A DNA stretch of 64,000 nucleotides from Vigna angularis (taxonomy: Eukaryota; Streptophyta; Magnoliopsida; Fabales; Fabaceae), in assembly GCF_016808095.1 (NCBI RefSeq), contig NC_068970.1:22736501-22800500 (forward strand). Direction: 5' to 3'. A program made the position numbers and the translations under genes. Each line of letters opens with the position of its first letter. Position 1 is the first letter of the stretch. Below are positions 25,984 to 36,018 of this stretch, in pieces. The notes beneath the pieces are model-generated. The model did no database searches and had not been told where the DNA came from. It saw only the letters and a list, made by a program, of their open reading frames with translations.

Positions 25984-26560
25984 TTGTTAAATATTAGATA
26001 TCTTATTGTTTCTACTAATCAAAATAGTTTTCTAAAAGGTAGTCAGATTAAGTACTACATATGTTTAATTTCAAAGACTATAAATTTGTTGTCAAAAAAG
26101 GTGAAAAGAGGTAATATAGTGTTTAAAATTGAAATTTCCAAAGCATTTGATACTCTCAATTGGGATTTTCTGATTAAATGTTTGAACTGTTTTTCGATTT
26201 TCATAAAATGTTACTTTTGTGGAAGAGGTGTCAGATAAGGAGATCTGTTTTCTTATTTTTTGTTTGGCTGAGGAGGTTTTTAGTTGAGGGATTACTCAAT
26301 TGGTTCAGTCTAAACAGATTTTTGCTATGACTGGTCCAAGAGGTCTGAAGCTCCTTTTCCATGTTTTTTTATGCATATGACGTCTTTGTTTTTTTGCAGT
26401 GGGAATAATAGATCTTTAAGGACTCTTATCAGGTTTTTAATATGTGTTTTCTTGTGTAGATAGAATATAGAGTTCCTTTCTCGTCTCTTTTTTGAATGTG
26501 TATGGTTGGGGAGGTTCTGGTTTTGGCTGCAACAAATTTTCAAATATAACTTTTGATGAC
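25984..26560 (+). pseudogene. LINE (L1-type) reverse transcriptase relic
   Basis: The first 250 bp read NQNSFLKGSQI, then FKIEISKAFDTLNWDFL, matching the plant LINE RT pattern NQ..F..GR.I...LKID..KAFDT..W.FL. After a stop, frames continue as RGVR.GDLFSYFLF, LAEEVF and, near 26367, YAYDVFVFCSGNNRSL, where a YADD-type active-site box is expected. Several stops and the changed box show it is dead. No endonuclease part, poly(A) tail or target duplication was identified. Confidence 0.75.
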
Positions 26561-27129
26561 CAAGATGTTGATATTGAAAAAATGTTTAGTGTTTACTTCA
26601 GTGATACCTCTCATAACCTCTTTCTTACTTAACTTACAACTTTTCTCTAGAGTTATCCTCCTTATTGCTTAAACCCTCATATCGTGCATCATTTTATTGA
26701 TTATATGCAAAATATTAACTTCTTTCACCTATAGTTACAAAACTTACAATTAAAAACCTTTATGTGACACTTCTCTATAAATCCAACCGGATTCCATATA
26801 ATTCACTAAATTGCGAATATCAAATCACAACTTTGATCAATTTACTTTGATATGTTTAGAATGATGTAATATGTATATGGTAGCATAAGATGTATGGATA
26901 TTTTCTAAACTTAGGAAGAATTATAGTTATTTTCTAAATTAAGAGTATAACGAATCATTATATTATAAAAATGAGTCTTATTCATTACATTGATTTTTCT
27001 CTAAACTCAAATTATAAAACAAAATCAATAAATAAAAAGTTATTCGCTATCTTCCTATTATAAAATATGTTTTGAAATAGAAACATGTTAAAAATGGATA
27101 AAAAAAGAAAAATATTTCCATTAAAATTA
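26561..27129. other. AT-rich spacer before the MULE
   Basis: No gene seen. It ends with the 9-bp target copy TTAAAATTA (27121-27129). Confidence 0.6.
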
Positions 27130-27472
27130 GGCTTAATCATTTTCGACATCCCTAGTTGTGCAGGATTGTTTCAGATAGGTCCTCGTACTCTAAAGTCTCT
27201 CAAATTGGTCCTTAATTGTGAAAATTTAAATCAATTGAGACCTTCCCGTTAAGTTGGCTGGACGACGTTAAAAAATTGATGCGTGGGTTGCTGAGATGAC
27301 CAAATGGTACTGACGTGGCACACTACTATTGTTGACCTAACTTTGTTTTATTTATATATTTAAAAAATTTAACTTTTTAAATTAAAACGCAACGTTTTTA
27401 TTTTAGAATAACAGATTAGTAGTTAGTTTTATTTAATTTCATTGTTGTGGAGTTTGGGATAATTGGGAGAAT
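27130..27472 (+). repeat. Left terminal inverted repeat of the MULE
   Basis: 343 bp pairing with 40369-40719. It includes CAATTGAGACCTTCCCGTTA and GATGACCAAATGGTACTGAC, both found as complements at the right end. In MULEs the TIR also contains the promoter of the adjoining gene; here the transposase start lies ~450 bp inside. Confidence 0.93.
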
Positions 27473-27919
27473 AGGGTTTTGTCGAGGCTTGGCTTTTGTG
27501 GTTGGAATTTGGGGGACAATAGGGTATATCAGTGCTATTTCGTGTAGTTGGTGACTAAATAGGTTTCATTTCAAGATTTCTGAGTGATCTATCAGTGCTA
27601 TTTCGATGGAATCGGGAAGCTGTTGGCGGTGAAGCACGTGGAAGGCAGTGGCGAAAGTGTTCGAAGTGAATCACGTGTTCAGGTTAGCAAATGTGCTTTT
27701 GATTGAATTTTTTGATGATTTTGTCCTTTTATGGTTGTCCCACACTGTTGCATGTTGTATAATGTTTCGTTTTCGATTGCAATGTGGTCCTCCATTATTA
27801 AAGTGTTGTCTAATAGTCTTTTTCAATGAGTTGTGGTTTGCATATATTCTTAATACTTTTTGTTGTGGTCGTTTTCTTATTACTTTATAGGTTAAAATAT
27901 AATTGTTGTGTTGTACGTC

Positions 27920-29083
27920 ATGGAAGAAAATTTTGAAGTTGTTTTCCACCATGGTGGAAAGTTCATAAATGAAGGGAAACTTAAGTATGAGGGGCAGAGT
28001 ACAACTTTTTCGTTTGACCCAGACATGTGGAGTTATTTCCTTGTAGTCAGTGTAGTAAAAGGGCTAGGTTATGATGTGTTTAAGGAGTTGTTGTACTGCA
28101 TATGTGGTGGTTCTGTGTTAGAAAATATGTTGAAGCCTTTGTTGGATGACATAGGAGCCATGCACATGATTACCTTAGCCAGGCTTAATGGTGAGGTTCA
28201 TGTATTTGTTGTTCACAATGTCTCTGAACCTGAGGTGATACATATGTTAGAATATGTTCCTCAAAATACATATGAAGTAGAAGTTGAACCTGTAGGTATG
28301 GTTGAGGGTGAATATGAAGAGCAAGGTGGGGGTATGGTTGAGGGTCAACGTGAAGACCAAGGTGGGGGTGAATGTGAACAGGATAGTGAAAGACAATGTG
28401 AGGTGGCTGCCAATGAAGGTGAGAGAGGTCAATGTGATGGAATGACTGAAACTGTTGTTGTTTCAGAAGAAAGAGTTGAGGCTGATGATGTTGTTGAAGG
28501 AGAAATTGAAACACAGGTTGGTGTGGGTGAGGTTGAAGAGGATGCTTGTGATGTTCGTAGATGGAGAAGTAGTGGTGATGATGATGGCAATGATGAGGTT
28601 AATTATGACTGTATGAAAGGTCTGGTTGATGTTAATGTTGAGTGTGATTTAGAAGAGGAGGTAGGAGATGGAGTGGCAGATTGGTTTGGTAATGTCCAAG
28701 TTGATGTGCAATCTGATGATAGTGATGTTGATGATGGAATCAATAGTGATCATGATAGAGGTTTGTCTGATGATGAATGGAAATCCGATGAATTAGACAG
28801 TGGAGCAAAAAGTGATGGACAAGATAAGGAAGAGGAGGGTTATGGGAAGTTTGTAACATTCTCCATGCCTAAGACAATGGTAGATTATAAATGGGATCTG
28901 AGAACTTATTTTGTTGAAAAGCAAGACTTTGTGGATGCCATCAAAACATATGCAGTAGAAAATGACAAAAATATTAAATATGTTAAAAATGATAAGAAGA
29001 GAATTAGGCTAAAATGTATGGGTGCTAAAGGAGAGTGCCCCTGGATGACATATTGTGCTTATATGGAAGTCATTCATACGTGA
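27920..29083 (+). pseudogene. mudrA-like transposase, N-terminal part
   Basis: The ATG at 27920 (MEENFEVVFHHGG) opens a 387-codon frame. Residues ~1-105 resemble the PB1-like N-terminal domain of many plant MULE transposases (WSYFLVVSVVKGLGY, MHMITLARLNGEVHVFVVH). Residues ~115-300 are acidic with short Gly/Glu repeats (GMVEGEYEEQGGG, then GMVEGQREDQGGG). From ~310 the MuDR DNA-binding domain begins (SMPKTMVDYKWDLRTYFVE, KQDFVDAIKTYAVEN, IRLKCMGAKGECPW). The frame ends at an in-frame TGA at 29081 in the middle of that domain, and family-like sequence continues beyond it, so the stop is a lesion and not the natural end. Confidence 0.85.
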
Positions 29084-30511
29084 CAATTAAGGACTATTGT
29101 TGACAACTACAGATGTAGTAGAGAGAACAAATTAAGATTACTTAATGCAAAATGGCTCAGTAAGAGGTTGGAAAAAACTTTTAGAGAAAATCCCCAAGTA
29201 AAGGGAGTGGAAATTCGTGAGAAGATAAATAGAAAATGGAATGTAGGTGTATCTAGATGTATGGCTTATAGGGCAAAGGCCATTGCTTCAGACCATGTTG
29301 ATGGGTCTTTCAAAGACCAATATAGAAGGATTTATGATTATGCGAATGAGAAGCTCGTAATCCAGGATCCACAGTGAAGGTCAAAGTTGAAGAGAATGTG
29401 GATGAACACATTTTTAGGAGGTTTTATACATGTCTAAAGGCCTGCAAGGATAGTTTTGTGTCCTGCAGGCCAATTATTGGGCTGAATTGTGCTTTTCTGA
29501 AAGGAAAATATGGTGGTGAAATTTTAACTGCTGTTGGTAGAGATGCAAATGACCAAATGCTACCTCTTGTGTATGCTGTGGTGGAAGTAAAGAACAAGGA
29601 TACTTGGAGATGGTTGCTTGAACTTCTGGTTGAAGATCTCGATGGGAGGAAGTAAGTTCATCATTTACATTCATGTCGGACCAGCAAAAGGTAATGCACA
29701 TGACCTATTCCCCGATTATGTTAATTAACATTCATATTGAAATCATATCTCTAACAACACTGTCATAATTTCATTCAACAGGGACTACTGCAAGCTGTAT
29801 AAGAAGTGGTCCCTAGAGTTGATCAACGTTTTTGTGTTAGGCACTTATATGCTAATTTCAGAAAGAAATTTCCTGAAAAACAACTAAAGCGTTTGATATG
29901 GAAGGCAGCTACAACAACCCATCCACAAGCATGAGAAGTAGAAATGAGAAATATAAAACAACTTAATGATGAGGCTTTCAAATACTTGTTAAAAATCCCT
30001 TCCAGGTTTGTATTTAAATTTCTATTGTTAAAAATTTGCCAGCTTTGAACACTAATATTGATCAACGTATATTTGTTGTAGGTACTGGTCAAGATCAAGA
30101 TTTAGCAGCAACCCTCAGTGTGATACTTTGGTTAACAACATGTCAGAGGCTTTCAATAGTGTAATGGTGCATACAAAGTCTAAGCCAATCGTAGGCATGT
30201 TGGAGGAAATCCGCCTTTACTTGATGAAGAGATGGGCAACTAATAGGACAAAAAGTCAATCACTGTCTGGGGAGATTTGTCCAAAAATCAAGACTAGACT
30301 AAATAAGGAGTCTTAGTTAACTAAATATTGGATACCGTGGTAAGAATGTGGAAGTTGTTTTATGATTTGTTTTAAAATATGTTAGTGGTTTATGATTAAA
30401 ATGTGTTTATTGTTTTGACTTTACAATTGGTCAGCCAACAAGATTTTTGAAGTTCGCCATGTGTCCCAAGCTGGTGACAAGTTTGTAGTAAATTTAGATG
30501 AAAATTTGTGT
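29084..30511 (+). pseudogene. mudrA-like transposase, catalytic region (broken)
   Basis: Past the TGA, the frame resumes (LLNAKWLSKRLEKTF at 29137 on, VSRCMAYRAKAIA). A one-base shift near 29355 precedes the transposase core: PIIGLNCAFLKGKYGGEILT and AVGRDANDQMLPLVYAVVE (29470-29590). Most relatives have Asp where this reads N in GLNCAF. Another shift lies near 29650, then FMSDQQK holds the second Asp. Introns fit at about 29691-29781 (AAAAG/GTAATG to CAACAG/GGACT) and 30006-30081. Stops replace residues in the RHLYANFRKKFPEKQLKR exon (two), and after NKES at 30314. MSEAFN supplies the Glu. The last exon reaches FEVRH..GDKFVV and stops at the LTR insertion. Confidence 0.85.
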
Positions 30512-31877
30512 ATGATAGGTGTAAATTTTACTTGTTTTTGTTCCTTAAAATGTTGTGTTTTTGAGTAAGTTTTAGTATTAATTCTCATGAAAAGTATATA
30601 ATTGTTGATGTAAGTATAGTTTGTAATGTTTAAATGTGTGTTTTGATGCTTTTGTGTGTTTATTTTTGCAATAGAATAAGGATTGGATAATATCAAAGAG
30701 ACCCTGTGTGCATCAGTGGCCCAGCCAGAGCGCACCAGAGGCCCAGCCAGAAGTGAACCAGTGGCCCAGCGACCAGGAACCAGTGGCCCAGCGAGCCAGT
30801 GGCCCAGCCAGAGCGCACCAGAGGCCCAGCCAGAAGTGAACCAGTGGCCCAGCGACCAGGAACCAGTGGCCCAGCGAGCCAGTGGCCCAGCCAGAGCGCA
30901 CCAGTGGCCCAGCCAGAGCGCATCAGTGGCCCAGCGACCAGGAACCAGTGGCCCAACTAGCCAGTGGCCCAGCCAGAGCGCACCAGTGGCCCAGCGAGCA
31001 GGAACCAGTGGCCCAGCGAGCAGAACCAGTGGCCCAGCGAGCCAGCTCGCCCAGCGACCGTACGTTCGTCGCCCAGCGAAAAATCACTTAAGGTTCTTTC
31101 TTTAAAAATGCGATCCAGAGGCAGAAACCAGTCAGTTCTGGAGGGGAGAAGCTAGGGGAGACTCTGCAGCTCGCGTCCATGCTCGTTTTGGGTGCTTCAG
31201 AGTGGAATTTCAACACTTTCTACCATCCAATCCATCCTTTATCGCTTCTATGATGTATATGTGTAGCTAGAACTCCATTTCACTGGGGTTGAGAGTACAT
31301 TTCTGAAACTCTTTGTAATTTCTATATTAATGCATGATCTTGTATGAATTTTGTGTTCTATCTTTATTATTCATGCCTATGATGAGAATCTGAGCTATTT
31401 GAACGGTTAAATCATTGAGAAATGTATGAGACCGCGGACCTAGGATAGAACTGCTAAAGGATTTCGAGTCCTAGACATAGGAGGAAATTCTTAGTCATCT
31501 GTGACATTGTGATTAAGGCAAATCTGATAACTGAATTATCTAAGAGATTAGGATTTAGTTTGAATGATTCTGAACGGTCATCTGAGAGATCAGGACTGCA
31601 TGCGCCTAGGATGTTGATGCTAAATTTTGAGGAATTGTGTTAGTAGAAAAATTACTTGAGTGATGAACTTGAAAATCAACCCCAGTGAACTTTAATTCAT
31701 CTGTTTTTACCACTTTAATTTCATCTGTATGCAAATCTTACTTGTGTTGTAAATTTAATCGCTAAATTAGTAAACTTTAATCATTCTGTGAATCAAAACA
31801 AATCTCTTGGGAAAACGATTTCCGGACTTACCGGTTTATTACTTGTACGATTCGGTACACTTGCCGAGGTCACAACA
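30512..31877 (+). repeat. 5' LTR (1,366 bp)
   Basis: Starts TGATAGGTGTAAATTT and ends GCCGAGGTCACAACA. It contains the GC-rich minisatellite. Compared with the 3' LTR only scattered single-base differences are seen (for example CTGCAG/CTACAG near 31163) plus repeat-number changes. Confidence 0.95.
30711..31075 (+). repeat. GC-rich minisatellite in the 5' LTR
   Basis: Tandem 16-23-bp units built on CAGTGGCCCAGC, alternating with GACCAGGAAC, CAGAGCGCAC and CAGAAGTGAAC tails; a higher-order block of about 83 bp is repeated. Long frames open on both strands here are by-products of the periodicity. The composition is very different from the AT-rich surroundings. Confidence 0.9.
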
Positions 31878-31883
31878 AGTTTT

Positions 31884-31901
31884 TGGCGCCGTTGCCGGGG
31901 A
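31884..31901 (+). other. Primer binding site, tRNA-Asp
   Basis: TGGCGCCGTTGCCGGGGA, six bases after the LTR end, is the exact complement of the plant tRNA-Asp 3' end including CCA, as recalled. Confidence 0.88.
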
Positions 31902-32080
31902 TTTGTTTTTGTTTTCATTGATTGTTAGTTGTTTATCTGGTTTAGTTGATTTTAGCTATCTGTTGTTTAAGGTTTTTTTTTTTTTTTTTTTTGTGATTGT
32001 TTTTGAATTCTTGTGCATATTTGTTATCATCTGTAGAAATTGTGTCGTTTTGGATTGTTTCTTTTTAGTTTGTGTTTTGT

Positions 32081-32281
32081 ATGAGAAGCAGAGAACAGGT
32101 TGAAAATCTACTTTTTGATCCTGAAATTGAAAGAACTGCTCGAAGGAACAACAGTAGAAGAAGGAGACAAAGTAGAGAATCCAAAGAATCATCTGCTATC
32201 TCTGAAGAAATTCTGGACTTTTCATCTGGTCAAAGAAAAGAAGAAATGGAAGATAATCGCACTGGAGAAGGTTCTGGGTAA
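32081..32281 (+). pseudogene. Gag N-terminal segment, cut by an in-frame stop
   Basis: ATG at 32081 opens MRSREQVENLLFDPEIERTA, followed by an Arg/Ser-rich stretch, and runs to a TAA at 32279-32281. The same frame continues past this stop without further stops into the main Gag-protease frame. A single base change therefore separates the N-terminus from the rest. The MRSREQ-type start resembles Gag starts in related plant elements. Confidence 0.75.
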
Positions 32282-32368
32282 GGAAGATGTACTCTTGCAT
32301 ATTATAATACTTTCTCAGGACCTCTGCACTTCAACAGTATTGCAAGACCAGTGGTGAATGCTGCTAAC

Positions 32369-34783
32369 ATGGAGATGAAGCCAGCTCTTATTCATCTGGT
32401 GCAGAACAATCAGTTTCATGGATTATCTCACGAGAATCCATACACTCACTTGGCTACTTTCATGGAGATCTGTAATACAGTGAGGATTCATCAGGTTCCA
32501 GATGAAGCAATTCGACTAAGTTTATTTCCATTCTCATTGGCTGGTAATGCAAAAATGTGGTTGAATTCCTTTCCAGAGAATAGTCTGACAGTCTGGGATG
32601 ATGTGGTTGCAAAATTCCTGAACAAGTTCTTCCCTCAGTCCAAAGTCAATAAGGGAAAGCAGGAGATCTCTTCTTTCCAACAGGATGCTGATGAAACTCT
32701 AGGTCAAGCATGGGATAGATTCAAAGGCCTACTGAGAAAAACCCCTACTCATGGATTTGATGAGCCTACAATGTTAAATCTGTTTCTTGGAGGGCTGAAA
32801 TCTCAAACAAAGTTAATGTTAGATGCATCAGCTGGAGGTAGTATCAGATGGAAGACGCCTGAAGAAGCACAAGATCTGATTGAAAATATGGCTGCAAATG
32901 ATAATGAAGTTCAGAGTGAGAGAGCTCAATTTCAACAAAAAGGTGTTCTTCAACTTCAATCTCAAGATGCTTTATTAGCTCAGAACAAGATTATGACTCA
33001 GCAACTTGAGACATTAATGAAGAAGTTATCTCAGCTACCTAAAGAACTGCAGAATGTTTCTCAATTTCAACATCAGATGGTTCAGAGTTGTCAATTGTGC
33101 GGAGGAGATCATAATAATGGTCAATGTGTAGTGCAAAGCATGTCTCATGAAGAAGTACATTATATGGGAAATCAAGGTCTTCAGACAAACTATGATCAAC
33201 GTCAAAGTTTTAATCAAGGATGGAGACCTCATCCGAGTATGGGACAAGCTGTTCCTTTCAACAGACCACCTCCACAGAACTTTCAGCAACAACCTACTCT
33301 GACAGACAGAACTTCAAAACTGGAAGAAACTCTTCAGCAGTTTATGCAGGTATCAATTTCCAACCATAAAAGTACAGAAGCCTCACTTAGGAATTTGGAG
33401 ATTCAGGTGGGTCAATTAGCTAAGAAGTTGGAAGAAAAACCAGTGAAGGACTTTGGGGCAACCACTGAAGTAAATCCAAAGGAAGACTGCAATGTTATTA
33501 CTACAAGATCTGGAAGAATGCTGGAAGAAAAAGAGAATGAGAAAAAAGTGAGTGAAGAAAAAGATAAGATGAGTAAACAGGGAGATGAAGAAGAAGAGAA
33601 AGAGGATAGAGAAATTGAAAAAGAGAGAGAGGGAGAGAAAAGGAAAGAACAGATGTATGAGAAACCTCTTCCTTATCCAAAGGTTTTCTCTAGAAACGAG
33701 AAGGAAAAACAGTTCAGGAGTTTCATTGATATTTTCAAGAAGCTGGAAATCAAGATGCCCTTCTCAGAAGCACTGAAACAAATACCTGCTTACTCAAAAT
33801 TCATGAAAGATTTGCTCACAAAGAAGAGAAAGTATATTGAGGAAGAAACTATAGAAGTACAGGGCCAGTGCAGTGCTATCATTCAGAAGTTGCTTCCACC
33901 AAAGTTTAAAGATCCAGGCAGTTTTACAATTCCATGCACCATTGGTAAACTGACTATTGGGAAAGCGTTAATTGATCTTGGAGCCAGCATCAATCTTATG
34001 CCTCTGTCAATGTTTAAGAAGATTGGAGAATTAGAGTTGAAGCCCACACGCATGACTCTACAATTGGCAGACAGATCAATCAAATATCCGCATGGAGTAG
34101 TAGAAGATGTGTTGGTAAAGGTAGACAAATTCTTATTTCCAGTGGATTTTGTTGTCATGGAGATGGAAGAGGATAAAGAAATTCCTTTGATTTTGGGAAG
34201 GCCATTCATGAAGACTGCTCGAGTATTGATTGATGTTGATGATGGAAAGCTTAAATTGAGAGTTGAGAATGAAGAAGTAAATTTTAATGTTTTTGAAGCA
34301 ATGTCTCACCCAAATGATGAAGATACATGCTTTCAAACTGATGAGCTTGAGGAAGTCTGCATGATGGCACAGAAGACGATGCACATATCATCACCTCTTG
34401 AAAGAACTCTTGTTGATGCTTGTGAATTTTTACTTGTAGATGAAGAGAAGTTAATTGATGAATGTATACAGAGTCTAGATGCTTTGAAGGAGATTCCATC
34501 TGATGAAAAAGAGATAAAAGAAAAGAAGCTGGACTTGAAGTTGCTACTTTCACATTTGAAGTATGCTTTTCTTGACAAAGATGACAATAAACATGTGATC
34601 ATCAGCAATGCTGTATCCACTCTAGAGGGAGAAAAGTTAACTGAATTCTTGAAAGTGGAGAAAGGAGTTGTAGGTTGGTCAAATTCTGATCTGAAAGGAA
34701 TAAGTCCTTCTTCTTATTCCATGCATATAATATTCATGAAGGATGATTTCAAACCGTTGGCTCAACCACAGAGTGCTTCTTAG
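32369..34783 (+). CDS. Gag-protease polyprotein (main open frame)
   Basis: The frame is open from just after the TAA at 32279; the first ATG is at 32369, giving ~804 residues. The Gag core lies at about 32400-32900 (FHGLSHENPYTHL, FPFSLAGNAKMWLNS, FLNKFFPQSK, LNLFLGGLKSQTK), matching the retrotransposon Gag family. A zinc knuckle variant CQLCGGDHNNGQC is near 33093. A highly charged Glu/Lys stretch spans 33525-33660. The aspartic protease follows: ALIDLGASINLMPLSMFKK at about 33965 and PLILGRPFMKTARVLIDVDD near 34185. The Asp-Leu-Gly-Ala-Ser form is common in plant elements. The frame ends with no reverse transcriptase. Role: particle formation and Gag processing; mobility would need pol from another element. 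Confidence 0.88.
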   Translation: MEMKPALIHLVQNNQFHGLSHENPYTHLATFMEICNTVRIHQVPDEAIRLSLFPFSLAGNAKMWLNSFPENSLTVWDDVVAKFLNKFFPQSKVNKGKQEISSFQQDADETLGQAWDRFKGLLRKTPTHGFDEPTMLNLFLGGLKSQTKLMLDASAGGSIRWKTPEEAQDLIENMAANDNEVQSERAQFQQKGVLQLQSQDALLAQNKIMTQQLETLMKKLSQLPKELQNVSQFQHQMVQSCQLCGGDHNNGQCVVQSMSHEEVHYMGNQGLQTNYDQRQSFNQGWRPHPSMGQAVPFNRPPPQNFQQQPTLTDRTSKLEETLQQFMQVSISNHKSTEASLRNLEIQVGQLAKKLEEKPVKDFGATTEVNPKEDCNVITTRSGRMLEEKENEKKVSEEKDKMSKQGDEEEEKEDREIEKEREGEKRKEQMYEKPLPYPKVFSRNEKEKQFRSFIDIFKKLEIKMPFSEALKQIPAYSKFMKDLLTKKRKYIEEETIEVQGQCSAIIQKLLPPKFKDPGSFTIPCTIGKLTIGKALIDLGASINLMPLSMFKKIGELELKPTRMTLQLADRSIKYPHGVVEDVLVKVDKFLFPVDFVVMEMEEDKEIPLILGRPFMKTARVLIDVDDGKLKLRVENEEVNFNVFEAMSHPNDEDTCFQTDELEEVCMMAQKTMHISSPLERTLVDACEFLLVDEEKLIDECIQSLDALKEIPSDEKEIKEKKLDLKLLLSHLKYAFLDKDDNKHVIISNAVSTLEGEKLTEFLKVEKGVVGWSNSDLKGISPSSYSMHIIFMKDDFKPLAQPQSAS

Positions 34784-36004
34784 TGTCAAGCTAAAGACGT
34801 TAAACAAGCGCTTACTGGGAGGCAACCCAGCTTTTCTAACTCTATCTATTTATGTTTTCAGTTATTTTGGTTGTGTGGATTGAATCTGAATCTGTTGATT
34901 GTGTGGATTGATTTATGTTTCTGCAATGATTTGAATGTGAATTGTGTGTTTGAAGTTTGAATTTGAATTTGGAATTCTGTCCATGATAACTGGCATGATT
35001 GTGAGATTATTATTGCAAAATCTGAGTTTTAGAACTTGTGTTATGATTATATATGAGTTGTTCTTGAATCTGATTGATTGTGACCCAGAAGTTGAATATC
35101 TGAGTGTACTGAGACAACTTTGAAAGCAAGTGAGAAGTTGTTATTGCTATGAATTCGATTTTTGCATAATTCTTATTGATACAGATGCATTCTGGTTTAG
35201 AAATGAGAAAGGCAGTTTTGTTTGATGAAATTAGCTACTTGGCCAGATGACTACCCATATGTGAATATTCATCCTTTGTTATCCTGTTTGAGCCTTATAT
35301 ATATTTGTTGTGAACCCTGAGCTTCTTACAGAAAAATCTACCTTATCCAACACTCTAGGAGAAGAGAACAAGAAACATATTTGTCAAGATGATAGGTAGA
35401 AATTAAGTTTGGGGGAAATCATAATCAGTTGAATCTTAAACTGATAAAAAAAAAGGGGGGTTATTGTATCATGTAAATATGATAAAGTATCAAAGTTAGA
35501 GAAAAATTCAAAAAAAAAAATGTGTTATGTGATGAATGAAGAGGTAGTTGATGAATAAAGTTTCAATGTTGTTATGTTCTTGTTCTCCTCTTCTTTAGTG
35601 TTGTTTTGTTTCCCTGTAAAACCATGTTTCTTCTAGCCAAGCCAAGTTATAACCTGAGAAAGTCCTTTTGATTTAAATCAGAATGTTTGATGTGTATATG
35701 AGATGACTTGTAAAAGTTGATGAAGTAGTTGATAACACTTTGAGCGTGAATTTGAGTGTAAACACTTGCAGGTTGAGGTAAACACTGATTGAGCACATTT
35801 GTACTATTCTTTTTCTGGTTGTCTTATCATTTCGGATTCAAGAACTTGTTAATATAGAAGTTATAACATTTGATCTGAATATTTGGAGGTGTAGGTACAA
35901 TCCTTACTTTTGTGACAGAGATTATGTGATGGAATACTAACTGCTTTATTGGGTTCGTTTTTCTTTTGTTTTTGTGTATTTTCATGAGGACACGAAAATA
36001 TATA
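34784..36004 (+). other. Non-coding 3' interior of the LTR element
   Basis: Begins with GCTAAAGACGTTAAACAAGC and a small hairpin (34815-34830: CTGGG, AGGCAA, CCCAG). The remainder is T-rich with no ORF of note. Its latter part resembles the interior of the element at 1617-5034. From memory, a hairpin like this lies after pol in related full-length elements, which would place the loss of pol just before it. Confidence 0.6.
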
Positions 36005-36018
36005 AGTTTGGGGGAGTT
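36005..36018 (+). other. Polypurine tract
   Basis: AAGTTTGGGGGAGT, followed by one T, immediately before the 3' LTR; matches the tract of the element at 1617-5034. Confidence 0.85.

Noticed and set aside
28185..28514. Minus-strand His/Gln/Leu-rich frame
   Set aside because: Complement of the acidic repeat in the transposase N-terminal exon.
30683..31155. Long overlapping frames on both strands rich in QWPSQSAP- or GHWFLVAG-type repeats
   Set aside because: They are readings of the GC-rich minisatellite in the LTR; unit lengths vary and no frame has a start, domain or conservation to support a protein.
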